NCBI GenBank assembly: GCA_016183765.1 | Contig: JACPEA010000011.1 | Location: 248,001-312,000, forward strand | Reading direction: 5' to 3' | DNA length: 64,000 nt | From: Bacteroidota bacterium | GTDB lineage: Bacteria; Bacteroidota; Bacteroidia; Chitinophagales; Chitinophagaceae | Shown here: one piece after another, positions 52,333-61,065 of the stretch | How positions within the stretch are numbered: the stretch's first letter is position 1 | Layout of the letters: every line of letters begins with the position of its first letter | Translations under genes and position numbers: made by a program | Notes under the pieces: generated by a model | What the model was told of the DNA's origin: nothing | The model's input: only the letters and a program-made list of their open reading frames with translations | Database searches by the model: none

Positions 52333-53073
52333 ATGCTGCTTAGAAAACTGTTTCTTATTTTTATCCTGTCGTGTACGGCTTTTTTTGCCCACGCACAATC
52401 CAAACCTGTCCGTTACGAACAGCAGGCCTGGGCTGGCTGGTTCTCGCAGTTTCGTTTCAACAAACATTTTGGTCTCTGGGCTGATGTAGAGATCCACTCG
52501 GCCGATCATTTTTTCAATGGCTTTTCGCAGGCCGGTTTTCGTTTGGCTGCTATTTACTATAATAACAAGTCCAACAAGTTCACCGCAGGATATGGTTTTA
52601 CCGATTTTTTCCCGGGTGAAAACCATGCCCATGTTTCCTTGCAGGAACATTTTGGCTGGGAGCAATACCAATGGTACCACACAAAACAAAGAACCAAACT
52701 GATGCAATGGATCCGTGCCGAACAAAAGTTCAAGAACAGTACCATTGACAGCCATACAGCATCTGATAGTTACTCCCTTACTCATAAATTCCGGTACAAT
52801 ATTTTTTACCAGCTGTCGCTGAACAAAAAAGGTTTTGTACCACATGGTCTGGCGCTTGCCGTAGGCAACGAGATTTACCTCTACCATTCGCCCGGCGGGC
52901 AGAACCATCTCTTTGACCAGGACCGCCTGTTTCTTGGGTTCAGTTATGCCGTTAACCGGCACGATAACCTTGTATTTGGCGTCACCAATATTTTCAAGGA
53001 GAACAGTGCCGGCACCGCTTACACCAATACCAGTGTGTTACGGGTTTCGCTGTTTCAGAACTTCGGTTTCTAA
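52333..53073 (+). CDS. DUF2490 outer-membrane beta-barrel protein
   Basis: A 246-residue exported protein: signal peptide MLLRKLFLIFILSCTAFFAHAQ, then YEQQAWAGWFSQFRFNKHFGLWADVEIHSADHF and many further aromatic strands (FRLAAIYYNN, FTAGYGFTDFFPG, EQYQWYHTKQR, RLFLGFSYAV), ending in SLFQNFGF with a C-terminal Phe. The set of W.....Q....K....F......R and the closing strand match DUF2490 barrels of Bacteroidota. Function is unknown. ATG at 52333 starts the signal peptide; the frame is open back to 52087. It is divergent from the Nramp-family gene. Confidence 0.85.
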   Translation: MLLRKLFLIFILSCTAFFAHAQSKPVRYEQQAWAGWFSQFRFNKHFGLWADVEIHSADHFFNGFSQAGFRLAAIYYNNKSNKFTAGYGFTDFFPGENHAHVSLQEHFGWEQYQWYHTKQRTKLMQWIRAEQKFKNSTIDSHTASDSYSLTHKFRYNIFYQLSLNKKGFVPHGLALAVGNEIYLYHSPGGQNHLFDQDRLFLGFSYAVNRHDNLVFGVTNIFKENSAGTAYTNTSVLRVSLFQNFGF

Positions 53074-53146
53074 ATGGTCTGTAAAACACAGAGGCCACCC
53101 AACTTGGGCGGCCTCCGGACTATAGGAAACAAAAAGGGGGAGCCCC

Positions 53147-53722
53147 TTATTTCAGTTTTTTCAGGATCGCTTTTACATTGTCTTCTATCTGGTGATCCGA
53201 TAAACGGCGACCATCCACTTCTGAAACGGTCCAGCCCTGCCAGATGGTCTTTTCCGTTTTGGCATCCATTACCGTAATGGTCAGTGTTCCCTCTCGGTAG
53301 GTCTCTCTCCGCCGGTCATACCCGATGAACTGCGAAGGATAATACACCGGCACATACCGACGGGAATAGGGACTGAAGAACCAGCGGGTGGTAGGATAAG
53401 AATATATCGGATCGTTCACCAAACGGGTTTCACGCTGGATATCCACATCGAATACCAGCAATACATCGGGCTGGCTTTTCGAAAGTGTCCAGCCATTCAA
53501 CTGCAGGTTTCGATCTATGCTTTCCCGGATCTTCTGGTTCGAGAGATCGGTTATCCTGGGTTTTTCTGTCACACTGTCTTTCTGGGTTCCCGCCACCCAT
53601 GCATAGGTCTTGTAACGGGAGATATCTACATTATTGTCTTTTTGTACATGGGCAACGCTACCACAGGCAGTTAGCAGTACTACGCTCACCAGGACGCCTG
53701 TTATCCATCGCATCGTTTTCAT
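53147..53722 (-). CDS. DUF4136 lipoprotein
   Basis: A 191-residue lipoprotein with lipobox VLLTACGSVAHV. The DUF4136 pattern is present: DISRYKTYAWVAG near the start, RIRESID..LQLNGWTLSKSQPDVLLVFDVD, TRWFFSPYSRRYVPVYYP, and EGTLTITVMDAKTEKTIWQGWTVSEVD. The family is common in Gram-negatives and of unknown role, probably periplasmic-facing. ATG at 53722 gives the shortest clean signal; earlier in-frame ATG codons exist at 53728 and 53764. Confidence 0.85.
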   Translation of the reverse strand: MKTMRWITGVLVSVVLLTACGSVAHVQKDNNVDISRYKTYAWVAGTQKDSVTEKPRITDLSNQKIRESIDRNLQLNGWTLSKSQPDVLLVFDVDIQRETRLVNDPIYSYPTTRWFFSPYSRRYVPVYYPSQFIGYDRRRETYREGTLTITVMDAKTEKTIWQGWTVSEVDGRRLSDHQIEDNVKAILKKLK

Positions 53723-53878
53723 ATCCATTGCTTTAGGGATTAACAGATAATAGTACCTGTTCAATGTGTGTGCCGGACTGAAAACCTGTCAGATAAATAT
53801 TTGTGAAAGCCTTGATGTTCCACCCTGGGTGCAGAGAGTACTGGCTAAGCCTTTGCGTCTTTGCGATCATGCTGATGG

Positions 53879-54015
53879 TTTGGGTTCGTGTCGCTCAGGG
53901 CCGCTGGGCCCCGTCCCTGTTCCCGGACTGCTTTGGCCTCTGATCAGATCTGCTTCGCATGATCTGATCTATCTACGCTTCGCTCGATACCGAACCCAAA
54001 TCCCGCATTGCGGGA
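53879..54015. repeat. complex nested inverted repeat
   Basis: TTTGGGTTCG (53879-53888) and its complement CGAACCCAAA (53991-54000) enclose a GATCAGATC/GATCTGATC hairpin (53942-53950 with 53961-53969). A TCCCGCATTGCGGGA hairpin follows at 54001-54015. The 364-bp gap between the DUF4136 gene and the cyclophilin gene holds this and a GCGTCTTTGCG motif, but no gene. Confidence 0.75.
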
Positions 54016-54086
54016 CGTCCACAGGGACTGATTAGTAAGTTTTCATCGGTCATCCTGCGTTGGTCGTTTTCTAATAACACATCACG

Positions 54087-54749
54087 TTATTTCCTAACAA
54101 TATTGTAGATGGCCACGGGGGGTGAGAAATACTGGTCGTTCTCGTTTTGGCGGGAGATCTTTCTTACTACCGACATACCCTTCACCACTTTTCCGAATGT
54201 GGCATAACCCTGTTTATCGGGCACATTTTCGCCCCCATAATCCAGCCCGGGTTGTTTACTCAGGCAGATGAAGAATTCGGTTCCTGCTGTTCCGGGTTCT
54301 GCCCGGGCAAGTGAGAGTACGCCTTCATCATGCAGGAGTTTCGTTTGCTCGGTGCTTTCATGTGGGATACCCGGTATACGTACGGCCAGTTTGTTATTGG
54401 TTTTCCAGATGCCTCCCTGTATCAGCTCCGTTTTAGGTGCATTGGAGGGCTGGTTGTCCATGGTGAGGGCACGGTAAAAATTGCTGTTGTAGTAATAACC
54501 CGAATCCACATAAGATAAAAATGCCGCCACTGTTTTGGGCGCCCGCTGCGGGTAGAGTTCTATCAGAATATCCCCTTTTGATGTCTGTATCTCTATGCGG
54601 GGTCTGTTGGGGTCTTGTTTTTGTTGACAGGCGGAAAGGAAAACAAGCAGCGAGAGAAAAACAAGCAGGTTGCAGAGCGAGCTTTTTTTCACCGCGGAGG
54701 CAGGGAGAGCGGAGAGGTTGCGCAGAGATGATGGGGTTTGATGGCTCAT
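54087..54749 (-). CDS. cyclophilin-type peptidyl-prolyl cis-trans isomerase, lipoprotein
   Basis: A 220-residue enzyme of the cyclophilin family that catalyses proline isomerisation, here in the periplasm or outer membrane. Signatures are IEIQTSKGDILIELYPQRAPKTVAAFL, a shortened FYR (usually FHR) segment, QGG, GVLSLARAEPGTAGTEFFICL and YATFGKVVKGMSVV. The lipobox is LVFLSAC. The start is ambiguous. ATG at 54749 overlaps the upstream stop as ATGA, but a GTG at 54692 gives a textbook signal (MKKSSLCNLLVFLSLL...). The 19 residues between are encoded by repeat-like DNA. Confidence 0.88.
   Translation of the reverse strand: MSHQTPSSLRNLSALPASAVKKSSLCNLLVFLSLLVFLSACQQKQDPNRPRIEIQTSKGDILIELYPQRAPKTVAAFLSYVDSGYYYNSNFYRALTMDNQPSNAPKTELIQGGIWKTNNKLAVRIPGIPHESTEQTKLLHDEGVLSLARAEPGTAGTEFFICLSKQPGLDYGGENVPDKQGYATFGKVVKGMSVVRKISRQNENDQYFSPPVAIYNIVRK
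54689..54735. repeat. dispersed CCTCCGCGG/CTCTGCGC repeat inside the cyclophilin 5' end
   Basis: The minus strand reads CTCTGCGC...CCGCTCTCCCTG...CCTCCGCGGTGAAAAAA, close to the sequence at 62194-62238 (CTCTGCGCATTCTCTGCCCC, then CTCCGCGG, then TGTGAAAAAAA). A repeat therefore supplies the first codons of the longer cyclophilin reading frame. Confidence 0.6.
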
Positions 54750-55894
54750 GGGATGATTTCGAATACAAACATCTGGGTTTTCTCTGCAAGATTGAAATTG
54801 TTATCAGACACCAACACCAATGTTCTGTGGCCGTTGGGGAGGGTGGGACCGAGTGTCATGCCTTCCACATTGTCTACATAGATACCCAGCGCGTCCATGT
54901 TCAGCAGGAGTTTTTTGCTGAGAGGTTTTGTGGGTGGATTGTTGCGGAGTGAGACATTGTTTCGCACATCGCCGGCGGTTGCCAGATCGGTCAGGTAGAG
55001 TTTGATGGTGCAGGGCCACCTGCCTGTAGAAAAAGAACGTTCCATCACGATCAGTTGCCTGTCATCCAGCACTAGTATATCCGGCACCCCATTCACCATA
55101 AATGCACCGGCTGGTGTGGTAGGATAGGCAACGGGATCCAACTTGTATGCATACTGCGCCGTATTTTTTTTGCTGGCCACATCAAATCGATAGATGCGGA
55201 TCCAGGGCTGGTTGTTGGACAGATCCGCCCGCGGACCATCCTCGTACAAAGGTTCCTCTACATTCACCAAGAGACTGCGATAATTACGGGTGAAGCTCAT
55301 GCCTTCCAGCACACCGTTTTGCCTGGGTCCTTTTTCTATTGCCTGCATACGAAGGTTCGCGGGCAGGGGAAAACTGTCGATGAACTTACCTGCCGGTGAT
55401 ATGAGATGGATGGACGGGTTCTGCAGTACCGTATCTTTTCCCCGAACGATCCTTTCACCCTCACTGCTCCAGGCAAAACGTTTCCGCCGCGGATCGTAAC
55501 GCATGGCTTCGGGGTCGGGTGTATGCGCAGGATCTTCTTTGACATTGGGATAGGCCTTGCCATTGGGCTGCAACAGGGTGGTCACACCCAGCAGGACCAC
55601 AGAGTCGACGCCCTTTTCCGTGAAGAAGATCTTTGCCGTGTAATAACGTGCGGGGTTAATGGCGGAACGGTCATCGCAGATCAGGTAATACAAGTCGCTT
55701 TTACTGTCGTAGTCGATGGAGGAAAGTCCACCCACTGTAGTCCCCTGGTAAGAAAGATTATGCGGGATCTCTTTTTCGCCGATCAGTCGCAAAGCACTGA
55801 TGGAAAAAGCTCTTTTAAGTTTTGGGGCCTGCGCAAAAACACTGGTAGCAGCCATAGCTGCTACCAGGTATACTAAAAATCGTCTTTGTTTCAT
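54746..55894 (-). CDS. phytase-like/esterase-like exported protein
   Basis: A 382-residue exported protein with a signal peptide (MKQRRFLVYLVAAMAATSVFAQ). It matches the esterase-like-activity-of-phytase domain: GGLSSIDYDSKSDLYYLICDD, DPEAMRYDPRRKRFAWSSEGE, NGVLEGMSFTRNYRSLLVNVEEPL, RQLIVMERSFS and DNVEGMTLGPTLPNGHRTLVLVSDNNF. This propeller family is found in Bacteroidota and proteobacteria, and proposed activity on phosphate esters is not proven. Its end overlaps the cyclophilin ATG at 54749 by 3-4 bp. A -7 box lies 19 bp upstream of its ATG, overlapping the stop of the M28 gene. Confidence 0.86.
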   Translation of the reverse strand: MKQRRFLVYLVAAMAATSVFAQAPKLKRAFSISALRLIGEKEIPHNLSYQGTTVGGLSSIDYDSKSDLYYLICDDRSAINPARYYTAKIFFTEKGVDSVVLLGVTTLLQPNGKAYPNVKEDPAHTPDPEAMRYDPRRKRFAWSSEGERIVRGKDTVLQNPSIHLISPAGKFIDSFPLPANLRMQAIEKGPRQNGVLEGMSFTRNYRSLLVNVEEPLYEDGPRADLSNNQPWIRIYRFDVASKKNTAQYAYKLDPVAYPTTPAGAFMVNGVPDILVLDDRQLIVMERSFSTGRWPCTIKLYLTDLATAGDVRNNVSLRNNPPTKPLSKKLLLNMDALGIYVDNVEGMTLGPTLPNGHRTLVLVSDNNFNLAEKTQMFVFEIIP

Positions 55895-55912
55895 ATTGGG
55901 CGCTTCTGCACG

Positions 55913-55920
55913 CAAAATTA
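55913..55920 (-). promoter_or_regulatory. Bacteroidota -7 box upstream of the phytase-like gene
   Basis: On the minus strand the sequence reads TAATTTTG, 19 bp before the ATG at 55894. It overlaps the stop codon of the M28 peptidase gene, so it can give a separate transcript for the phytase-like and cyclophilin genes. Confidence 0.5.
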
Positions 55921-58140
55921 CTGTGCGATCTGCTGCAGGTAAGCAGAAAGTTTTTGCAGGGATGCGGCCACCACGGTTATCTGTTCCTGTGCTTCTTTCC
56001 AGTTGCGCTGTTCAATGGCTTCACGTACACCCGGGATGGTCTTTACGCCATAACCGGTATAAAAACCCGGCGCATACAATGTGTGTTTGTACCAGCTTCT
56101 GCGTGGCAAACCATTGGTGGTAAGCAATTGCTGCTCAGCTTGGTACAGGGCTTTGTTGAAGGCTGCGGTATTGCCATTGTTGTTCACCGTTTTGCTCCAG
56201 GCGCCTGCCAGCTGCTCGGTGCTCTTTTCCAGGTCGGTCAAAGCGTTCAGCATGGGAGAGAAATCGAGGTATGGCACTTCGGTTTTTGCCTGGGGCAGTT
56301 TCTTTTTCTCGGTGGGATCGTTGGCCAGTGCATACCCGTTGGCACGGATCAGCTCATTTTCTGCGGCTGTGTTTTCGCGCATTTGTTCTGTCTGGTTCAG
56401 CAGGTCTTTCACATAATCGCTCACGGTCTTGTGCAGGCTCCTGAAATCAAAAGGCAGCAGTTCGGCATTGGCCATACGCAATGCTGCGCGTCCGGCTGTT
56501 TTGGCTAGTGCCACACCGTATACAAAACCAGGGTCTTTGAAACGGCTGTAGTCATCGTATGAATCATAGATGGAATGGTATTCACCGCCATCATCCTCCC
56601 CGCCATAGCCAATATTCAGGGAAGGAATGCCGGCGTGCTGGATGAAGGAGGAATAGTCGGAGCCAGAACCCATGGCATTCACTTTGAAGCTGGGTTTCGC
56701 CAATGCTTCTTTTTTGGCCTTGGCGGTAGCAGCATTCACGGCGTTATTGGCCTTTACGCGTTCGAATACAGAAACATTTGTCTGCGGGTCGGTGACATCC
56801 TTACTGATCTCAGTGACCAGTGTCTCCAGCGCATGTGATCCTTCCACACCCAGGAACCCGCGGCCATTGCCGTCTGAGTTAATGTATACCACAGTCTTCT
56901 GTTGCAGTTCGCTGATATGGTCTTCCACCCATTCGGTGGAGCCGAGCAGTCCGGGTTCCTCTGCATCCCAGGCGCAATAGACCAGTGTTCGTTTGGGTTT
57001 CCAGCCGCTTTTTACCAGCTGGCCGATGGCCTGTGCTTCTTCCAGTAAGGCAGCGGCTCCGCTGATGGGGTCGTTGGCGCCATTTACCCAGGCATCGTGG
57101 TGGTTACCCCGGATGACCCACTGATCAGGATATTGTGAACCCGTGATCTTTGCGATGACATTATACGCGGGTTGTAATTTCCAGTCGAAATCTACTTTCA
57201 AATGCACTTTAGCCTTACCTGGACCCACATGGTAAGTAAATGGCAATGCGCCCCTCCAGTCTGCCGGGGCCACAGGTCCTTCCAGCGCTTCCAGTAAAGG
57301 TTTGGCATCGTGGTAGCTGATGGGTAATACCGGTATCTTCAGCAGGTTGGGTGCTTCGAGGCGGTTCAGTCTTTTGGCGTTTTCGGTAGCGCCGATATTG
57401 GGTGTCAAAGGATCACCGGGATAGATCACCATATCCATGATGGACCCACGCTGCACACCATATTCATTCTTGAATGCGCCTTTTGGATATACTTCACCCT
57501 GGTAATAACCATCGTCTTTGGGATCTGAATAAATGATGCAACCGATAGCTCCATGCTCCTGCGCCACCTTAGGTTTGATACCGCGCCAGCTGCGGCCATA
57601 TTTGGCGATCACGATCTTTCCTTTCACATCAATGCCCAGGCTCTCCAGCACTTCATAGTCCTGTGGTAATCCATAGTTCACAAATACCAGCTCACCGGTA
57701 ACATCGCCATCCGCACTCCATGCATTGTAAGTGGGCAGTTGGTCCGCCTGGTCAGATGTGGCATCTTCTTTTAACGCGGGTTCTTTCAGCAATGCTTTGT
57801 ATACGGTAGGTGATACCATTTCCAGCACTCTTGTCTTAGGTGTGGGAAACAATACCTGGTAGGTTTCCAGTTTGGCATCCCATCCATAGGTTTTGAACTT
57901 GTTCAGGATATTCTCTGCCACCGCTTTTCCGCCTGCAGAGCCCACATGGTGTGGCACGGCCGACAGGTCTTTGATGGCCTGGCCCACTCTTGCGGCGCTC
58001 AGTTGCGCATCAAATTTCTGTTCCAGCTGTTTCTGTTCAACAGCCGATCTCTCAGTGAATCCGGTAATGGTCTTTTGCGCCGATAACGGGCCGCTAAAAG
58101 CCAGTGCGGCAATGACGCCGCAAACAATAACTCTTCTCAT
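55918..58140 (-). CDS. M28-family metallopeptidase (glutamate carboxypeptidase II-like)
   Basis: A 740-residue exported peptidase. After a signal peptide (MRRVIVCGVIAALAFSGPLSA) come a protease-associated (PA) region (GKIVIAKYGRSWRGIKPKVAQEHGAIGCIIYSDP), the di-zinc catalytic domain with HHDAW, NDPISGAAALLEEAQ, DAEEPGLLGSTEW, NSDGNGRGFLGVEGSH and GGEYHSIYDSYDDY, and a C-terminal TfR-type dimerisation domain. This is the PSMA/NAALADase layout, a dimeric carboxypeptidase that removes terminal glutamate or similar residues. It heads a run of exported hydrolases. Confidence 0.95.
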   Translation of the reverse strand: MRRVIVCGVIAALAFSGPLSAQKTITGFTERSAVEQKQLEQKFDAQLSAARVGQAIKDLSAVPHHVGSAGGKAVAENILNKFKTYGWDAKLETYQVLFPTPKTRVLEMVSPTVYKALLKEPALKEDATSDQADQLPTYNAWSADGDVTGELVFVNYGLPQDYEVLESLGIDVKGKIVIAKYGRSWRGIKPKVAQEHGAIGCIIYSDPKDDGYYQGEVYPKGAFKNEYGVQRGSIMDMVIYPGDPLTPNIGATENAKRLNRLEAPNLLKIPVLPISYHDAKPLLEALEGPVAPADWRGALPFTYHVGPGKAKVHLKVDFDWKLQPAYNVIAKITGSQYPDQWVIRGNHHDAWVNGANDPISGAAALLEEAQAIGQLVKSGWKPKRTLVYCAWDAEEPGLLGSTEWVEDHISELQQKTVVYINSDGNGRGFLGVEGSHALETLVTEISKDVTDPQTNVSVFERVKANNAVNAATAKAKKEALAKPSFKVNAMGSGSDYSSFIQHAGIPSLNIGYGGEDDGGEYHSIYDSYDDYSRFKDPGFVYGVALAKTAGRAALRMANAELLPFDFRSLHKTVSDYVKDLLNQTEQMRENTAAENELIRANGYALANDPTEKKKLPQAKTEVPYLDFSPMLNALTDLEKSTEQLAGAWSKTVNNNGNTAAFNKALYQAEQQLLTTNGLPRRSWYKHTLYAPGFYTGYGVKTIPGVREAIEQRNWKEAQEQITVVAASLQKLSAYLQQIAQ

Positions 58141-58400
58141 GGTATGGGGTTGGGGTTCGTTGATGTAGCAATTTACGGAATTGAGCGAATGAGTTGATTG
58201 GCTAATGTGGTAATGTGCTAATTACGCTGGTGATGGTTGAGCGTCTTCCCATTCACCGGATCCCTCCCTGCCAAAGAGCTGCGTCGTGAGTCGGCAGTGG
58301 TGAGTGGGGAGTGGGGAAGCAGCGTTCTGCCAACGCGTCAAGATCACAAACCACTGACCAGCCAACACGCTAATGCGCCAATATGCCAACGCGCTGCAGA
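58141..58400. other. intergenic region with low-complexity repeats
   Basis: 260 bp without a gene. It has TGG/GTGG-rich runs (for example GAGTCGGCAGTGGTGAGTGG) and CGCTAATGCGCC/CCAATATGCC-type repeats. No hairpin with a T-run was found that would serve as a terminator for the amidase. Confidence 0.5.
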
Positions 58401-60053
58401 TCACCGAAACATCGGTGGGTGCATTTCGTCCCATTGGGTGGCATCCTGGTAGGCTTTGGCGGCGGATAGTATCGTGGCTTCGTCGTATAATTTTCCGATC
58501 AGGGTGATGCTGGTGGGCAGGTTACTGCGTTTGTCGAAACCGGTGGGCATACAAACAACCGGGTGTCCGGTGAGATTGGTGATGGCGCCCTGGTTACCGC
58601 TGCCGCGGGTAGGGCAGATCAGTACATCTACCTTTTTCATGGTTTCGTTCACCAGTTGCATGAGCAGGTAACGATGTCGGTTGGCATTGATATATTCCAC
58701 CGCAGGTACAAAACGCGATGTACGGAAACTGTTGGGCCAGTCGTTTTTACCCTGGCGCGTCATTTCGTCGTCGAGATTGGTGCGCGTAAAATCATCAAAA
58801 GCTGCGGCACATTCAGCACCGATCACGATGTCCATGATGGCATAATGATACTGACCACTGTCCGGAAAGTTCACCGGCACCAGTTCCACGCCCATTTGTT
58901 TGTAGGTCTCCAGCACTTTCCATTCGCTTCGGGCGGTATCGGTGATGCGGTCGTAATAATTTTTGGCATACCCCACGCGCATCTTTTTGATGTCTGCCTT
59001 TGCATCGTAGTTGAAGGGTTTAGTAACAGCGCTTTGGTCTAATCCATCCGTGCCATGTATATAGTTGAAAACAACAGCCGCATCTTCGGCGCTTCTGCAG
59101 ATAGGACCCACTTTATCCAGGCTCCAGCTCAGGGTCATGGCACCGCTGCGACTGATCCTGCCGAACGTGGGCCGCAATCCGGTTGCCCCACAGGTGGAAG
59201 AAGGCGATACGATGGAACCCCAGGTTTCGGTGCCGATAGCAAAGGGTACCAGTCCGGCCACGGTTGCAGAAGCCGAACCCGCAGAGGAGCCCGATGAACC
59301 TGTTTGGAGGTTCCAGGGGTTTTTGGTCCTTCCGCCATACCAGTAATCACCCATGGCCAGTGCACCCAGGGTGAATTTGGCCACCAGTACCGCACCGGCA
59401 TTCTGTAATCGTGTATATACAAATGCATCCTGTTCTATCACCTGGTTGCGGTAAGGCGCGGCACCCCAGGTGGTACGGGTACCTTTTACTGCAAACAGGT
59501 CTTTCAATCCATAAGGAATACCATGTAGGGGTCCTCGGTATTTTCCTGCGGCGATCTCCTCATCGGCGCGCTGCGCCTGCTGCATAGCGATCTCTTCAGT
59601 GACCGTGATGACGCATTGCAGCGTATCCCCGTATTGGCGGATACGGTCAATGAAAAACTTCGTGAGCTCCACCGAACTGATCTGTTTGTTCTTGATCAGC
59701 GATGCCAGTTGCAGGATATTGTAGAATGCCAGCTCACTCCTGTTTTCCGGCAGTTTTACTTTAGCGGGTATCTTCCAGTGTTGTTTTTCCTGTTTTTCGT
59801 TGAACTGCATGCCCGGTAACACCGGGCTTTGCCACAAACTCATGGGCACAGAATTGTTCAATGTTTTGTTATGCATGAGGCGGTATAGCAGCATATTCTC
59901 CTTAACACCATCATACATACTGTCGATCTCCTGCTGTGTAAAATTGATATCGATCAGGCGAGATGCAGCAGGAAGGTCATTTTTGGTAAGGCTGTCCTGG
60001 GCAAAACCCGATGTGGTGCTCAATAACAGCAAGGCGAAGACAATTTTTTTCAT
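58401..60053 (-). CDS. exported amidase of the amidase-signature family
   Basis: A 550-residue enzyme with a signal peptide (MKKIVFALLLLSTTSGFAQ). The Ser-cisSer-Lys triad can be placed at Lys184 (GIPYGLKDLFAVKG), cis-Ser257 in TGSSGSSAGSAS, and Ser280 (GTETWGSI). The usual TGGS reads TWGS here. Family members hydrolyse amide bonds of diverse substrates (fatty acid amides, peptides, glutamine). It is unlikely to be GatA because it is exported and no gatB or gatC is near. The GNAT gene starts upstream of it. Confidence 0.93.
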   Translation of the reverse strand: MKKIVFALLLLSTTSGFAQDSLTKNDLPAASRLIDINFTQQEIDSMYDGVKENMLLYRLMHNKTLNNSVPMSLWQSPVLPGMQFNEKQEKQHWKIPAKVKLPENRSELAFYNILQLASLIKNKQISSVELTKFFIDRIRQYGDTLQCVITVTEEIAMQQAQRADEEIAAGKYRGPLHGIPYGLKDLFAVKGTRTTWGAAPYRNQVIEQDAFVYTRLQNAGAVLVAKFTLGALAMGDYWYGGRTKNPWNLQTGSSGSSAGSASATVAGLVPFAIGTETWGSIVSPSSTCGATGLRPTFGRISRSGAMTLSWSLDKVGPICRSAEDAAVVFNYIHGTDGLDQSAVTKPFNYDAKADIKKMRVGYAKNYYDRITDTARSEWKVLETYKQMGVELVPVNFPDSGQYHYAIMDIVIGAECAAAFDDFTRTNLDDEMTRQGKNDWPNSFRTSRFVPAVEYINANRHRYLLMQLVNETMKKVDVLICPTRGSGNQGAITNLTGHPVVCMPTGFDKRSNLPTSITLIGKLYDEATILSAAKAYQDATQWDEMHPPMFR

Positions 60054-60063
60054 AACAGTTGTT

Positions 60064-60567
60064 TTAGGAAGTGAATCTTACCCAGAGATGATCATCCACC
60101 AGTTCGTTGTTCTTGAACGAAGCTTTGCGGTGTATGGCTTCCAGGTGAAAACCGTTTTTCTGCAACACTTTCATGGAGGCTTTATTCGATGCAAATACAT
60201 GCGCTTCTACACGAACCATATCTGTTTGCGCACAGATGAACTGTACCAGTTGTTTCACCGCTTCGGTGGCAATACCTTTTCCCCAGTAAGGTTGTCCCAC
60301 AAAATACCCGATCTCTATATTGCGGCGCGCAATATCTGTCTGCAGCGTGGCTCCGATACTGCCTGCGATTTTTCCATTATACACAATGGCGAAATTGAGT
60401 ACGGGTTTCTGCCTATTCACATGTGCGATCCATTGCAGCGCATCCATCACGGTATACGGACTGGGCAACGCATCCCTCACCTGGTTCCAGATCTGCCGGT
60501 TATCGGCCACCGATGCCAGTTCCTGTGCGTCCTGTTTTTGCCAGGGACGCAGTATCACCATTGTCAT
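60064..60567 (-). CDS. GNAT-family acetyltransferase (RimJ/RimL type)
   Basis: A 167-residue acetyl-CoA-dependent N-acetyltransferase. The RimJ/RimL pattern is present: RPWQKQDAQELASVADNRQIW, HVNRQKPVLNFAIVYNGKIAGSIGA, IEIGYFVGQPYWGKGIATEAVKQLVQFI (acetyl-CoA pyrophosphate loop) and RVEAHVFASNKASMKVLQKNGFHLE. The substrate is not predictable (ribosomal protein, amino acid or small amine). It ends 10 bp before the amidase gene and starts 1 bp after the methylglyoxal synthase stop, so the three genes are probably co-transcribed. Confidence 0.92.
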   Translation of the reverse strand: MTMVILRPWQKQDAQELASVADNRQIWNQVRDALPSPYTVMDALQWIAHVNRQKPVLNFAIVYNGKIAGSIGATLQTDIARRNIEIGYFVGQPYWGKGIATEAVKQLVQFICAQTDMVRVEAHVFASNKASMKVLQKNGFHLEAIHRKASFKNNELVDDHLWVRFTS

Positions 60568-60568
60568 T

Positions 60569-61021
60569 TCAGATCTTGCGGTTTAAGTAGCCTCCGTAAT
60601 CGGGTAATGTACATTTGTATTCCTCGTGCATGAATGGTGATGTCATGACAAAATCCGCCGTAGCTCGGTCGCAGGCCATGGGTATATTCCAGGCCACACA
60701 TAAGCGCAGCAGGGCTTTTACATCGCTGTCGTGCGGTTGCGCCTCCATGGGATCAAAGAAAAAGAACATCATATCAATTTCACCGCCGGCAATCATGGCG
60801 CCGATCTGTTGGTCGCCGCCGAGCGGACCGCTCAATAATTTTTTAACGGGTCTGTCGAGCGTTTCTTCCAGTAAACGACCGGTGGTGCCCGTAGCAAACA
60901 GTTCGTGTTTGGCCAGTTCTATGCTATTGTGTTTGGCCCATTCCAGCAGATCTGCTTTTTTATGGTCGTGCGCCACCAGGGCGATCCTTTTTCGTTTGCC
61001 GAGTGTTTTGGTCTGAGACAT
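60569..61021 (-). CDS. mgsA: methylglyoxal synthase
   Basis: A 150-residue enzyme that converts dihydroxyacetone phosphate to methylglyoxal and phosphate, bypassing lower glycolysis when phosphate is scarce. Catalytic residues are in place: Asp70 (SGPLGGDQQIGA), Asp90 (FFFFDPMEAQPHDSDVKAL), His97 and Asp100. The N-terminal VAHDHKKADLLEWA and ATGTTGRLLEE match the family. ATG at 61021 is chosen because it begins the conserved region; a longer frame to 61069 exists but overlaps the acyltransferase end. Confidence 0.95.
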   Translation of the reverse strand: MSQTKTLGKRKRIALVAHDHKKADLLEWAKHNSIELAKHELFATGTTGRLLEETLDRPVKKLLSGPLGGDQQIGAMIAGGEIDMMFFFFDPMEAQPHDSDVKALLRLCVAWNIPMACDRATADFVMTSPFMHEEYKCTLPDYGGYLNRKI

Positions 61022-61065
61022 ATTTTTATGATTGATACCTAGTATGAAGGTAAGGTAACCGTTGC

